From the IMG/VR virus record IMGVR_UViG_3300003981_000003, positions 1 to 49,085 of that record: a stretch of 49,085 bases of DNA; one strand, written 5' to 3'. Of this stretch, positions 1 to 7,064 are shown piece by piece (the stretch's first letter is position 1; each line of letters opens with the position of its first letter). Both the position numbers and the translations under genes were made by a program. The DNA comes from a virus. The notes beneath the pieces were generated by a model, which was not told the origin of the DNA, did not search any database, and saw nothing but the letters and a program-made list of their open reading frames with translations.

Positions 1-1
1 T

Positions 2-382
2 AATAGTTTAACTTGCTATATTTTTGCACAAATATGGCACAGGTATGCGCCAGAACTAGCACTTTTGTATAGCGAAAACATACCTAAAATATTATTAGAA
101 CAAATTGAAAAAAACAAAGCAACACTTGACGAAAAAATAATAGAAACACTAAGACTACCACGACTACAACTGCCACTAACACCGATAATGATAAAATTAG
201 ACATATGGGACAGCTACCCAGGAGAAAAATACCTAGAAAAAACGCTAGGATATGATTTAGCATTTGAGTTCATTCAGAAATATATTATTTTTATTGATAA
301 ACTACTAACAATTTTAGGAAAAGAACACTACTATAAACTCTTCATAAAAGACCCCGCAAACCTACCAATAATAAAGCTCTAA
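2..382 (+). CDS. Amidoligase-like protein, C-terminal part (start lies outside window)
   Basis: The reading frame is already open at base 2, so the 5' end is missing. The translated remnant (starting N-S-L-T-C-Y-I-F-A-Q-I-W-H-R-Y) is a clear paralog of the C-terminal third of the protein at 964-2136: both share AQIWHRYA, LALLY, the LPxLQLPxTP block, YPG and the KDPxNxPxI ending. A TTG at 65 could be read as a start, but homology continues upstream of it, so it is internal. By relation to 964-2136 and 4738-5919 it belongs to a glutamine-synthetase-fold amidoligase-like family. The catalytic region would lie upstream of the window and cannot be checked. Confidence 0.7.
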   Translation, partial: NSLTCYIFAQIWHRYAPELALLYSENIPKILLEQIEKNKATLDEKIIETLRLPRLQLPLTPIMIKLDIWDSYPGEKYLEKTLGYDLAFEFIQKYIIFIDKLLTILGKEHYYKLFIKDPANLPIIKL

Positions 383-545
383 GCCCCCCCCCCCTTCCAC
401 CGGTGGGGGCAGTCTTTAGCTGTCGTCATTTTTGGCTTGCTTGCTTGTATGCTTCTAGTGCACCGTATGCCCACCGCCCCGGTGTGGTTGGTAGTTAGGG
501 GGTTTGGGTTTTACGCTGGGTGTATGTACGTGGTATGTGTTTAGG
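383..545. other. Intergenic spacer with C-run and CACCGGTG
   Basis: There is no gene. A run of Cs follows the stop codon, then CCACCGGTGG (397-406), one copy of the genome-wide palindrome. The rest is G/T-rich and contains GTATGCCC at 467-474, a box also found in the candidate origin near 40.1 kb. The spacer ends at the promoter of the next gene. Confidence 0.5.
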
Positions 546-573
546 CTTATATACTTCCACTATACCTATAACA
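546..573 (+). promoter_or_regulatory. Archaeal promoter with TATACCTATA box
   Basis: A TATA-like CTTATATAC lies about 45 bases before the ATG at 599. It is followed by CTATACCTATAACA (560-573), the TATACCTATA motif seen at most early promoters here. The leader then carries GTGAGACGTGTGAG, almost identical to the leader of the amidotransferase gene at 3175. Confidence 0.55.
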
Positions 574-598
574 GAGTGAGACGTGTGAGAGTGGTAGT

Positions 599-958
599 AT
601 GGTACAGGTAGGTGTGGAGAGGCGTTCTTCTATGCACCCCCTGGATTGTATAAGGGAGGCTGAAAAGCTAGTTGTTTCCCAGTGGGTTTACTTTGCTCTT
701 GAAGACCCGTACGTTTACTTGGAGGAGGAGCCTGATAAAAGAGAAGAAGTAATTAGAATTGAAGTGTTCGAGGGTGTTGAGTTGGAACTGCATAACGTCC
801 ACATAATTAGTGAGAGTAGGTATAGAGCACAGTGTGGTACAGTGTATGAGGCATTAGTGTTAGTCGAGAAAATAATACTAACAATCGGTGACGAAAAGTT
901 TGAAATGATAAACGATTACAAAGATGAGGTAAGAAGAATAAAATTAATTATAAGGTGA
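599..958 (+). CDS. Hypothetical protein, 119 aa
   Basis: Not recognised. ATG start about 50 bases downstream of a TATA box, with the TATACCTATA motif in between. The protein is acidic in the middle (EEEPDKREEV) and alternates short hydrophobic strands with charged turns, suggesting a small alpha/beta fold, with a basic C-terminus (RRIKLIIR). No signal peptide or membrane segment. Its stop overlaps the start region of the downstream amidoligase-like gene, so the two are probably cotranscribed and translationally coupled. Position at the head of the operon suggests a role linked to the amidoligase, but this is only context. Confidence 0.75.
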   Translation: MVQVGVERRSSMHPLDCIREAEKLVVSQWVYFALEDPYVYLEEEPDKREEVIRIEVFEGVELELHNVHIISESRYRAQCGTVYEALVLVEKIILTIGDEKFEMINDYKDEVRRIKLIIR

Positions 959-963
959 TGAAA

Positions 964-2136
964 ATGGCAGTAGCTAAAATTATAGGAACCGTCATATCGG
1001 AACCTGCAGAAAACCCCTCCTCCCTTCTTTTTGCACCGGGAAGGGACAGGTTAGGGTTTATTTCCGGGTATGTTGAAGAATTCATTAAGTTCTTTGAGAA
1101 TGAAAATAATATTAGAGAGTATGCTAAAATACTTGCAAGGTGGCTTCTGGGCAACGTACTGACTTACAGGGAATCGTTCCTGTCACATGGGCAAGAACTA
1201 GAAGTAGACGAGCTAATACTAAAATACGAAGACGAGTATGAAGAAAAACCGCTAGTAAAGAACTTCGCCAAAATGATTTATAGAACTGAACATGATGATG
1301 CCAGTGGGCCGAGGGAATATAACCTGCCAGCTTACCACCTTAACAACCCACTGTCGCAAATGCTACTACATTTTGCGTTTGAGATAGAGGACTACAAGAA
1401 CGATTGTGCATGCTATGGTTCACACTACCATATCAGATACTTCCACCCTAAATATTGGAGGATAGCTGATGACTACAGGTATGTTCTCCGACAGGCCGGT
1501 ATTGTACTAGCAAATCACGCTTCATCACTGCTAGCTTACAGGCCAGACACGTGGGCCACGTACTATGTCGAGGACAACAACTACTATTACGATGACGATG
1601 ATTATGATGATTACGATTATGATAGGGACTACCACATTTGTAGAATACGCTGGGCCGACCCAATAGTGGAACCTACCTCTAAATATTCAGCATTCTACTA
1701 TAACGTTCAGGACGACAATTTAAGAACAGTCGAGAACAGGCTATGCGAAAACAACAGTCTAGCGTGCTATATGTTTGCACAGATATGGCACCGGTACGCC
1801 GGTAAGCTAGCGCTACTCTACAAGAAGAATGACCCTAGGAAGCTAGATGAGCAAATAAGAAGCATGAGACCAGTATGGGATGATGACTTCATGAGCCAAT
1901 TTGAACTACCAGCACTACAGCTACCATTCACACCGGTGAGGCTGAATCTTGAATACAATGATGAGAAATACCCGGGACAATTATTCTTAGAGTATGTAGT
2001 TGGCAAGGAAACTGCTAGCAGATTCGTGACGACTTACATTAAGCTAATAGATACGGTACTTGGTTACATGGAAACTAAGAGATTTAGATTGTTCAGGAAA
2101 GACCCTAAAAATATGCCAGTAATAGCGTTCATCTAA
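964..2136 (+). CDS. Divergent glutamine-synthetase-fold amidoligase-like protein
   Basis: The ATG at 964 is chosen because AGGTGA (953-958) sits five bases before it; an ATG at 958 or GTG at 955 is possible. The 390-aa protein aligns by eye with the better-conserved amidoligase at 4738-5919. It has an E-L-E pair near residue 78 (E-V-E in the other), REYNLP near 117 (HEITLP), a CYGSHYH motif around 150-156 (CGSHLH) and E-N-R at 257-259 (E-D-R). These are the metal/ATP-binding positions of carboxylate-amine ligases of the Amidoligase_2 type. An insert at about residues 200-223 is extremely rich in Asp and Tyr. Forming an isopeptide or amide bond is therefore the inferred activity; the substrate is unknown. 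Partial duplicate at 2-382. Confidence 0.6.
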   Translation: MAVAKIIGTVISEPAENPSSLLFAPGRDRLGFISGYVEEFIKFFENENNIREYAKILARWLLGNVLTYRESFLSHGQELEVDELILKYEDEYEEKPLVKNFAKMIYRTEHDDASGPREYNLPAYHLNNPLSQMLLHFAFEIEDYKNDCACYGSHYHIRYFHPKYWRIADDYRYVLRQAGIVLANHASSLLAYRPDTWATYYVEDNNYYYDDDDYDDYDYDRDYHICRIRWADPIVEPTSKYSAFYYNVQDDNLRTVENRLCENNSLACYMFAQIWHRYAGKLALLYKKNDPRKLDEQIRSMRPVWDDDFMSQFELPALQLPFTPVRLNLEYNDEKYPGQLFLEYVVGKETASRFVTTYIKLIDTVLGYMETKRFRLFRKDPKNMPVIAFI

Positions 2137-2152
2137 CACCGGGGTGGATGGA

Positions 2153-2569
2153 ATGTTAGAGAAAATTGCAAGAGCTGGTAAAGAAGAAATGGAAAAGATG
2201 ATTAACAAAGAATTCATAGAGCTATTAAGAGTGTCAAAACCAGCGATTGAATGTCCAACGCCAAAGAGGCTGGTAGAAGCGACACAGAAAATATTTGAAC
2301 TAATTTTCGGTGACAAGATAGAATGGCTACCGGGCAAAATAGAAGTTGGCACCGGTATAACAGCACATGTAATGTTTAACTTTTTCATATATGGTAAAAC
2401 TACCTACAAAATAGAATACACAGCCACATGGGAAAAAGACAGGGATAGTGACTGCTACAAGTTTGAAGGACTCACGGTATGCAATAACACGACATGCCTG
2501 GTATTAGACTACACTATGGGCCTAGTAATCTATGACAAACACGATGACATGGACGACGAGGACTACTAA
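2153..2569 (+). CDS. Hypothetical protein, 138 aa
   Basis: Not recognised. The ATG at 2153 is preferred over the GTG at 2144 because GGGGTG lies six bases before it. It has an N-terminal amphipathic helical half (many Lys/Glu) and a C-terminal beta-rich half with Cys residues (D-C-Y, V-C-N, T-C-L) and a strongly acidic tail (KHDDMDDEDY). The layout of helix, LF-x-LF segment and strands resembles the 113-aa protein at 2746-3087 and the 139-aa protein at 48276-48695, so these may be distant relatives. It lies 16 bases after the amidoligase-like gene and is probably in the same operon. Confidence 0.7.
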   Translation: MLEKIARAGKEEMEKMINKEFIELLRVSKPAIECPTPKRLVEATQKIFELIFGDKIEWLPGKIEVGTGITAHVMFNFFIYGKTTYKIEYTATWEKDRDSDCYKFEGLTVCNNTTCLVLDYTMGLVIYDKHDDMDDEDY

Positions 2570-2577
2570 ACAACTCC

Positions 2578-2612
2578 CCATTTTTCCCATTTCACACCCA
2601 TTTTTTTATTCT
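2578..2612 (+). terminator. T-rich terminator
   Basis: Three T-runs (the longest seven Ts) in a pyrimidine-rich stretch directly after the stop codon at 2569, typical of archaeal termination. A CACCGGTG palindrome follows at 2646. Confidence 0.45.
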
Positions 2613-2690
2613 CCCGTATGCCCCTCCAAGCCAGCCACCAACCCCCACCGGTGGGGTTAGGAGAGTTGTTGTGTCGTGTATGGGCGTGTA

Positions 2691-2710
2691 AGTACCAAGA
2701 TTTTTATACC
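2691..2710 (+). promoter_or_regulatory. BRE/TATA promoter
   Basis: AGTACCAAGATTTTTATACC runs into TATAATATG. The GTACYAAG element plus TTTTTATACC recurs at 3110, 6129 and 46135, defining a strong shared promoter class. The start codon is 35-40 bases downstream. Confidence 0.7.
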
Positions 2711-2745
2711 TATAATATGCCAATATAGAACACGAGCGTGATAGT

Positions 2746-3087
2746 ATGAGGATTCTTGTTTCTGTGGAGGGAGAGGATATGAGGATGCTTTCCCTAACAT
2801 TCAGAAATATTATTATTTTTCCAGAGATTCCAATAGAGAAAAAGCAAGAAATTATAGAGAAGCGAATAATGGGACAGGGCCTATATAGCAAGCTATGCAA
2901 ACTACTGTTCAAGCTCTTCAGAGCTGACATACATGTTGACAATGAGCTAAACATACATGTTGTGAAAAAAGGCGTGAAGAGTAGAGTGGAGCTTATATAC
3001 ACTAAGAGAACTGGCTGGATGCTAGAACATGCGATTAAATATGAGAATGACAAGAAAGTTTGGGAAGCAACTATTGAATACCATTAA
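2746..3087 (+). CDS. Hypothetical protein, 113 aa
   Basis: Not recognised. It stands alone between its own promoter (2691) and the promoter of the amidotransferase gene. The ATG follows a leader with weak Shine-Dalgarno complementarity. N-terminal beta strand (RILVSVEG), a basic amphipathic helix (LYSKLCKLLFKLF) and a C-terminal set of strands ending WEATIEYH. Basic overall. Its layout resembles that of 2153-2569. The GTACYAAG/TATACCTATA promoter suggests expression together with the amidotransferase and other genes carrying this box. Confidence 0.7.
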   Translation: MRILVSVEGEDMRMLSLTFRNIIIFPEIPIEKKQEIIEKRIMGQGLYSKLCKLLFKLFRADIHVDNELNIHVVKKGVKSRVELIYTKRTGWMLEHAIKYENDKKVWEATIEYH

Positions 3088-3109
3088 CTTTTTCCCGTAT
3101 AGTAATGTA

Positions 3110-3144
3110 AGTACTAAGGTTTTTATACCTAGATTATACCTATA
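3110..3144 (+). promoter_or_regulatory. BRE/TATA promoter with double TATACCTA motif
   Basis: GTACTAAGGTTTTTATACCT is followed 14 bases later by a second TATACCTATA (3135-3144). The leader has GTGAGACGTGCGAG (about 3150-3163), matching that of the gene at 599. The second copy lies near the predicted transcription start, so it could be an operator or initiator element. Confidence 0.65.
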
Positions 3145-3174
3145 GTAAAGTGAGACGTGCGAGGTAGATAGGAT

Positions 3175-3963
3175 ATGTGCGGAATAGGTGCGCTTGTGGA
3201 TATGAGTGGCTCGGGTATTTCCTCCGGTAAGGCCGAGGAGTTTATCAAAACTCTCTTCCGGGGTAACCGGGAGAGAGGTACTGACGCCGCCGGGGTCTAT
3301 GCTTACCGCCCCGGTGGTATGGGGTTGCTAGTTAAGGCCCCATATGACCCCGAATTTTTCGTTGAGTACTTACCGTTTGGAAAGTTAGACGGTGCACAAA
3401 TAATAATAGCACACAACAGAGCCTACACTTCATGCCCACCGAGTAACAACTATTGCAATCACCCGCTAGCTATTAACGGTACGACCCCCACCGGGGGGAA
3501 ATGGTCGTTGATACTAGTCCATAACGGTGTTATTGACGATGAGATACCGCACAGCTACGAGGCTAGGGTAGACAGTTTCAGCTTACTGGTGAAGTTCAAA
3601 ATCGAGCATGAGAAAAAGGGTAAAGAAGCGATAGAGGCTCTAAAGGAGATGTTAAAACTATATGGGAGGAAAGCAATAATAGGCCACTATGTCAGGGAAG
3701 ATGGGCAGAACATATTCTTCTGGTATAGGAATACTAACCCTCTAGTTAAATGCATGGATAACGACATAATGATGTTTGCTAGCCTAGAAAAAGCACTACC
3801 ATGTAAAAAGGCCAAGACTACTGATACTGAAGTGCTACACTATATGGTCTTCAAGGATAACGGTAAGACAAATGAGCTAGTAGAGCTGGGCGAAAAGTAT
3901 GTTGGAAGCTACAGTTATGGCTACAGCTACGGTTACAGCTACAATTACAAAAAGATAAAGTAG
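3175..3963 (+). CDS. Stand-alone class II glutamine amidotransferase (Ntn-type glutaminase domain)
   Basis: The protein begins M-C-G-I-G, so Cys2 becomes the N-terminal nucleophile after Met removal, the hallmark of class II (PurF/GlmS-type) glutaminases, which release ammonia from glutamine. Further family signatures are RGTDAAG (34-40), AHNRA (79-83), VHNGVIDD (115-122) and R-V-D-S (131-134). At 262 aa it is only the glutaminase half; no synthetase domain is fused, so a separate partner must use the ammonia or glutamyl group. Amidoligase-like genes flank it on both sides, an arrangement known in phage and bacterial peptide-modification loci. The C-terminus is a Tyr/Gly/Ser repeat (SYGYSYGYSY) before a basic tail, unusual for the family. 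It has its own strong promoter. Confidence 0.88.
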   Translation: MCGIGALVDMSGSGISSGKAEEFIKTLFRGNRERGTDAAGVYAYRPGGMGLLVKAPYDPEFFVEYLPFGKLDGAQIIIAHNRAYTSCPPSNNYCNHPLAINGTTPTGGKWSLILVHNGVIDDEIPHSYEARVDSFSLLVKFKIEHEKKGKEAIEALKEMLKLYGRKAIIGHYVREDGQNIFFWYRNTNPLVKCMDNDIMMFASLEKALPCKKAKTTDTEVLHYMVFKDNGKTNELVELGEKYVGSYSYGYSYGYSYNYKKIK

Positions 3964-3998
3964 GACACGTGGGTGTAGTGTTGGGGGTGAGAAGAAAA

Positions 3999-4352
3999 AT
4001 GAAAGCAAAAAAGATAGGGGAAAGCGTACTGATAATAATTAAAACAAAAATATTCGGTAAGAAGACAAAGCTAAAACTAGAACTGACCAGAGACGATATC
4101 GTGAAGCTGATTGGAATACAAACAATAACTAAAGGCCACGAATACGAAACACCCGAATGGGTCAAAGCCATTGAGCTGACAACGCCCGGGAGGATGCACG
4201 AGATACAGGCCGAATGGGTCAAAGCCGTTGAGCTGACAACACCGGGGAAGTTAGGAGAAGAATGGGCTGAATGGGAGACACTCCACGAGGCCGAGGAGTA
4301 CGAGTATGCTAACATCAACGAGCTGTACAACCCTGAAACATGGAGGTGGTAA
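3999..4352 (+). CDS. Small acidic protein with tandem EWVKA-ELTTPG repeats
   Basis: ATG at 3999, eight bases after a strong GGGGGTGA site; the longer GTG start at 3969 lacks one. The first 45 residues are basic and beta-like (MKAKKIGESVLIIIKTK). Then come two near-identical units, PEWVKAIELTTPG and AEWVKAVELTTPG, about 19 residues apart, and a Glu/Trp/Tyr-rich tail ending ETWRW. No known family. Because it sits between the amidotransferase and an amidoligase and is rich in exposed-looking Glu, it could be a peptide substrate or carrier for them; this is speculative. The stop is three bases before the next start. Confidence 0.7.
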   Translation: MKAKKIGESVLIIIKTKIFGKKTKLKLELTRDDIVKLIGIQTITKGHEYETPEWVKAIELTTPGRMHEIQAEWVKAVELTTPGKLGEEWAEWETLHEAEEYEYANINELYNPETWRW

Positions 4353-4354
4353 AA

Positions 4355-4732
4355 ATGGTGCTGGTAGCTGTCAAGGCGGTTAAAAAGTGCATCCTGCCAC
4401 CAGAAGCATATAACCTGCTGAAGAAATTGGAAGACGACTTCTGTTGCCTAGAGTTTGAAATGGACACCACACCGGATGGTGTTGAGCTGACTGTCGAGAC
4501 AATGTTGGAAGAGGCCATATGCCTAGTCTACAACGAAATACTCAACAATATCGAGGGACGAGTAGAGCTAGACGTAACACCAGGAATGGCTCTACTATTA
4601 AGAGGACTGCTACGCTATATGGACATAGAATCACTAGCATCCCTAACACCGAGCAGGCGCACGAGACGCTCCGACCTCGACAGGGTCTACGCCAAACTGA
4701 AGACAGCCGCTGACATCGCCGGGTGGAGGTGA
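4355..4732 (+). CDS. Hypothetical protein, 125 aa
   Basis: The ATG at 4355 is chosen because GGAGGTGG lies just upstream, overlapping the end of the previous gene. Mixed alpha/beta. The N-terminal MVLVAVKAVKKCILPPEAYNLL is followed by an acidic Cys pair (DDFCCLEFEMD), a helical middle and a basic Arg-rich C-terminal helix (SRRTRRSDLDRV). No match recognised. It is tightly packed between the acidic repeat protein and the amidoligase, with overlapping translation signals, so it is likely a component of the same system. Confidence 0.7.
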   Translation: MVLVAVKAVKKCILPPEAYNLLKKLEDDFCCLEFEMDTTPDGVELTVETMLEEAICLVYNEILNNIEGRVELDVTPGMALLLRGLLRYMDIESLASLTPSRRTRRSDLDRVYAKLKTAADIAGWR

Positions 4733-4737
4733 ACGAA

Positions 4738-5919
4738 ATGATTGGGAATAAAGAGTTCATCAGGGAGTTCGCCGCCCAGCTAAGAGACCACAACCCCATA
4801 TCACCACTCTTTCCCCTCACCGGTGTTTTGTGGGGGAAGGAGGTAGAGTATATCGTGCCGAATGCTTCAGCGACAGCGAGACGTGTGGCCAACGTTTTGG
4901 GGATTAGCTATGACTCGGATGTCACGTTTGTTACGTCTGTGCTAGACTACCATGTAGACTACTCGACAGCCCACGAGATAACACTACCACCCATAACACT
5001 ACCAATAACGTCGAAACATGCCACACTATACAATATGGGTGAAGCCTTCACGATGCTAACAGGTATAAGGGTGCGCCACGACCAGTACAACAACCAGTCC
5101 TGTGGCTCACACCTGCACTTTTCAGCTACCGACAGGTACCTGATGGCACGTATGGCCAACTGGACAATGATACTGTCGCCCTTATCAGTGTTTCTGCGCT
5201 CTAACCCGTACCACTTAACGGAGAGCAACGATATAGTGTTTGACATCTACGCCTGGAGGCCCAGGATAAGCCATTTCGCAAGCCCGCCGAGATACATTGA
5301 CAACATGCTGGTGCAGAACGCCCCCCGGGGATGGAGAGGGTTAAGACCGGACAATAACCCTAACAGCTTCTATGCTGTTGAAATAAACAGGTATCGTAAA
5401 GATGCCGTGACCATTGAGGACAGGATACCAGAGTCCCACTGGCTAGGGGACTATGCTGTGCTGGCACTATCATATGTGCTGGCGAACCATGTTAAACCTC
5501 CGATAATGCTACTATCTAAAATCTACAGTTTAGTTTACGACATCAGGAACGGTAACGGATTCCTTAGATGGCTAGAAAATACCGAGCTAGAATACTACCT
5601 GCTGTACACCGATAAGAGGGATTGGGTGCATATGAGCTTCTACGAGTTCCTAGAAGACCTGATAAGCATTGCAGAAAAAGACATCAGAAAACTGGACAGC
5701 CGACTACCACCGGTGGTCGAGGGGCTATTGAGCCCTAACGACTACTATGTTTGGCTGTACAATAAGAGCATGGAATGGATACCCGAGAAATATGCGTGGC
5801 TAGAAGATTATGCAAGAATATACCCGACAGGGATGCCAACACTATACGAGGATTACACGCCACCCGAAGAACAAGAATCCCTAGACGAGGAGGCCGAATA
5901 CTACGAGACAGTAGGCTAA
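4738..5919 (+). CDS. Amidoligase (glutamine-synthetase-like carboxylate-amine ligase)
   Basis: ATG at 4738, five bases after GGAGGTGA, which overlaps the previous stop. The 393-aa protein shows the diagnostic residues of the Amidoligase_2/GS-like family: WGKEVEY near residues 33-38 (E-x-E metal ligands), HEITLPP near 79-85, CGSHLHF at 122-128 and IEDR at 226-229. Such enzymes use ATP to join a carboxylate to an amine; known relatives act on peptides, cell-wall material or small molecules. The C-terminal 130 residues are helical and end in an acidic tail (PPEEQESLDEEAEYYE). It is the best conserved of three paralogs in the window. The nearby glutaminase (3175) is the obvious nitrogen donor. 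The actual substrate cannot be told. Confidence 0.75.
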   Translation: MIGNKEFIREFAAQLRDHNPISPLFPLTGVLWGKEVEYIVPNASATARRVANVLGISYDSDVTFVTSVLDYHVDYSTAHEITLPPITLPITSKHATLYNMGEAFTMLTGIRVRHDQYNNQSCGSHLHFSATDRYLMARMANWTMILSPLSVFLRSNPYHLTESNDIVFDIYAWRPRISHFASPPRYIDNMLVQNAPRGWRGLRPDNNPNSFYAVEINRYRKDAVTIEDRIPESHWLGDYAVLALSYVLANHVKPPIMLLSKIYSLVYDIRNGNGFLRWLENTELEYYLLYTDKRDWVHMSFYEFLEDLISIAEKDIRKLDSRLPPVVEGLLSPNDYYVWLYNKSMEWIPEKYAWLEDYARIYPTGMPTLYEDYTPPEEQESLDEEAEYYETVG

Positions 5920-5955
5920 CCCCCTTTTTCCACCGGGGCGTGCGCCCCAAAAGCA

Positions 5956-6052
5956 TTATACAATGGGTAGGACTACGGAGTCCTACTACCCGTTGGGTTA
6001 GGGTAAACGGGTTTCAGAGCCCGGAAAACGCAATCATTTATATGCTTTTCGG
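5956..6052 (-). ncRNA. 97-base promoter-hairpin element, copy 1
   Basis: Read on the minus strand: CCGAAAAGC (BRE-like), then ATATAAATG (TATA), GTTTTCC near -10, CTAACCCAAC, then the hairpin GTAGGAC...GTCCTAC (8-bp stem, 4-base loop), CCCATTGTATAA, and CTTTTGGGG. This order is promoter, short structured RNA and T-run, predicting an RNA of about 60-70 bases. It runs toward the end of the convergent amidoligase gene, so it does not lead a coding gene. The stem GGGGCG/CGCCCC at 5936-5949 may end it. Confidence 0.65.
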
Positions 6053-6128
6053 TCTCCTAGAACCCCACAACATCATCCCCAGCCCGCCGGTGTGGTGGGG
6101 GCCGGGAAATTGGGGTTTGTGTGTGTAT

Positions 6129-6150
6129 GTACCAAAGCTTTTATACCTAT
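6129..6150 (+). promoter_or_regulatory. BRE/TATA promoter, probably for a leaderless transcript
   Basis: GTACCAAAGCTTTTATACCTAT followed by AACAACACTAG. The predicted transcription start (about 25 bases past the TATA) falls at or just before the GTG at 6176. Confidence 0.65.
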
Positions 6151-6175
6151 AACAACACTAGTATAATGTGGCCAT

Positions 6176-6634
6176 GTGAGGCCGAGAGTGATAGGAATGG
6201 TCGAGGAGAGAGTTGGGGGCGAGAGCCCCCGGGGGAATGGGAGGTTCCTCCTAGTTGGGAGGCACAACCTAACCGAGAGACAGAAGGAGCTACTCAAGAA
6301 GGTAGGACTAGAGAAGATGGTGACCCGTATCGAGACCGTGAACAACCCGATACAGGTAGTAGCAGAGGCCAAGCGCACCGGGGCAGAGGCAATAGTGGTT
6401 CAGGGATTACCGATGCACATAATGGCTAGCATAATCAACAGTGCCAGCCGGGAGGGGATGCCCGTGCTGGCGTTTGAAATGGAGCAGGTCGGGCTAGTAA
6501 GCAATGAGAGCGAAATACCGGAGAACGCCGAGGTCGTACTACCGAGCCGTGAGGGAACCATCAGGATATTGAGGACTGCAAGACTAGTAATGCTGAAGAG
6601 GGTCGTAATAGAGAAGGAGGTGGTAGCAGAGTGA
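6176..6634 (+). CDS. Hypothetical Rossmann-like protein, 152 aa
   Basis: The GTG at 6176 is likely the 5' end of the mRNA, since the TATA box is only about 32 bases upstream and no Shine-Dalgarno is seen. The protein has alternating strands and helices: FLLVGRHNLTERQ, a helix, AEAIVVQGLPMHIMASII and VLAFEMEQVG, a small Rossmann-like layout with a possible ligand loop after the GLP turn. Arg/Lys-rich C-terminal strands (TARLVMLKRVVIEKEVV). I cannot name the family. First gene of a five-gene cluster (6176-7555) with overlapping ends. Confidence 0.7.
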   Translation: MRPRVIGMVEERVGGESPRGNGRFLLVGRHNLTERQKELLKKVGLEKMVTRIETVNNPIQVVAEAKRTGAEAIVVQGLPMHIMASIINSASREGMPVLAFEMEQVGLVSNESEIPENAEVVLPSREGTIRILRTARLVMLKRVVIEKEVVAE

Positions 6635-6828
6635 GCAGAGTGAAAGTAACCATAGAGGCCCCAAACCCGGAAAAGTACGCTCCGGGCTTCAATCACCCCG
6701 GGGTGGAACTAGAGCTCCGCAGGGCCCCAGAAGTTGTTTTCCATGTCAGGGGCCCAAAATATTCTATCACCACCAGTGACGTCGAGATAGCGTACAAGTA
6801 TGCATGGGCCTTTCTCAAGGGGTGTTAG
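6631..6828 (+). CDS. Hypothetical protein, 65 aa
   Basis: The GTG start overlaps the previous TGA (GTGA), with GGAGGTGG about ten bases upstream, so the two are translationally coupled. Small and beta-rich (VKVTIEAPNPEKY, VELELRRAPEVVFHVRG), followed by a short helix ending in LKGC. Not recognised. Probably cytoplasmic. Confidence 0.65.
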   Translation: MSRVKVTIEAPNPEKYAPGFNHPGVELELRRAPEVVFHVRGPKYSITTSDVEIAYKYAWAFLKGC

Positions 6829-6830
6829 AA

Positions 6831-7064
6831 TTGATTTGTGGGCTGGTCCTTCTGGTTTCAATTTTAAACCTTGTACTCCTAGCCGCATACAAGAGCGTGT
6901 ATGACAATTTGTTAAACACGGTAAACCTTCTAGTAAACTTCCTGTATGCCACCGGGCTGGCACAGGAGATAGTGTACAGTGATGGGGAGCTGATACTGCT
7001 ACAGCACGTAAAGGATGCCACTACGACCACCGGGGGTGAAAGGGATGAGAGGCAACAAATATAG
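6831..7064 (+). CDS. Small single-span membrane protein, about 77 aa
   Basis: The TTG at 6831 is preferred because GGGGTG lies six bases before it and the previous stop is immediately upstream; an in-frame ATG at 6804 would overlap the previous gene by 25 bases. The N-terminal ICGLVLLVSILNLVLLAAY is a clear transmembrane segment. A leucine/asparagine-rich amphipathic helix follows (LLNTVNLLVNFLYATG), then a polar tail with a TTTT tract. Function unknown; a membrane role such as lysis or superinfection control cannot be judged. Confidence 0.6.
   Translation: MICGLVLLVSILNLVLLAAYKSVYDNLLNTVNLLVNFLYATGLAQEIVYSDGELILLQHVKDATTTTGGERDERQQI

Noticed and set aside
65-382. TTG at 65 as the true start of the first gene
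   Set aside because: Homology to the paralog at 964-2136 continues in frame upstream to base 2, so the gene is cut by the window edge.
5956-6052. The 97-base element read on the opposite strand, as a structured leader ending in a TATA box for downstream genes
   Set aside because: In that sense the TATA-like part lacks a BRE before it and the genes that follow have other promoters. In the chosen sense the BRE-TATA-hairpin-T-run order is coherent in all five copies.
6121-6429. Plus-strand open frame of 102 aa overlapping the gene at 6176
   Set aside because: It begins upstream of the TATA box and its sequence is a Glu/Arg/Gly-rich shadow of the real gene.
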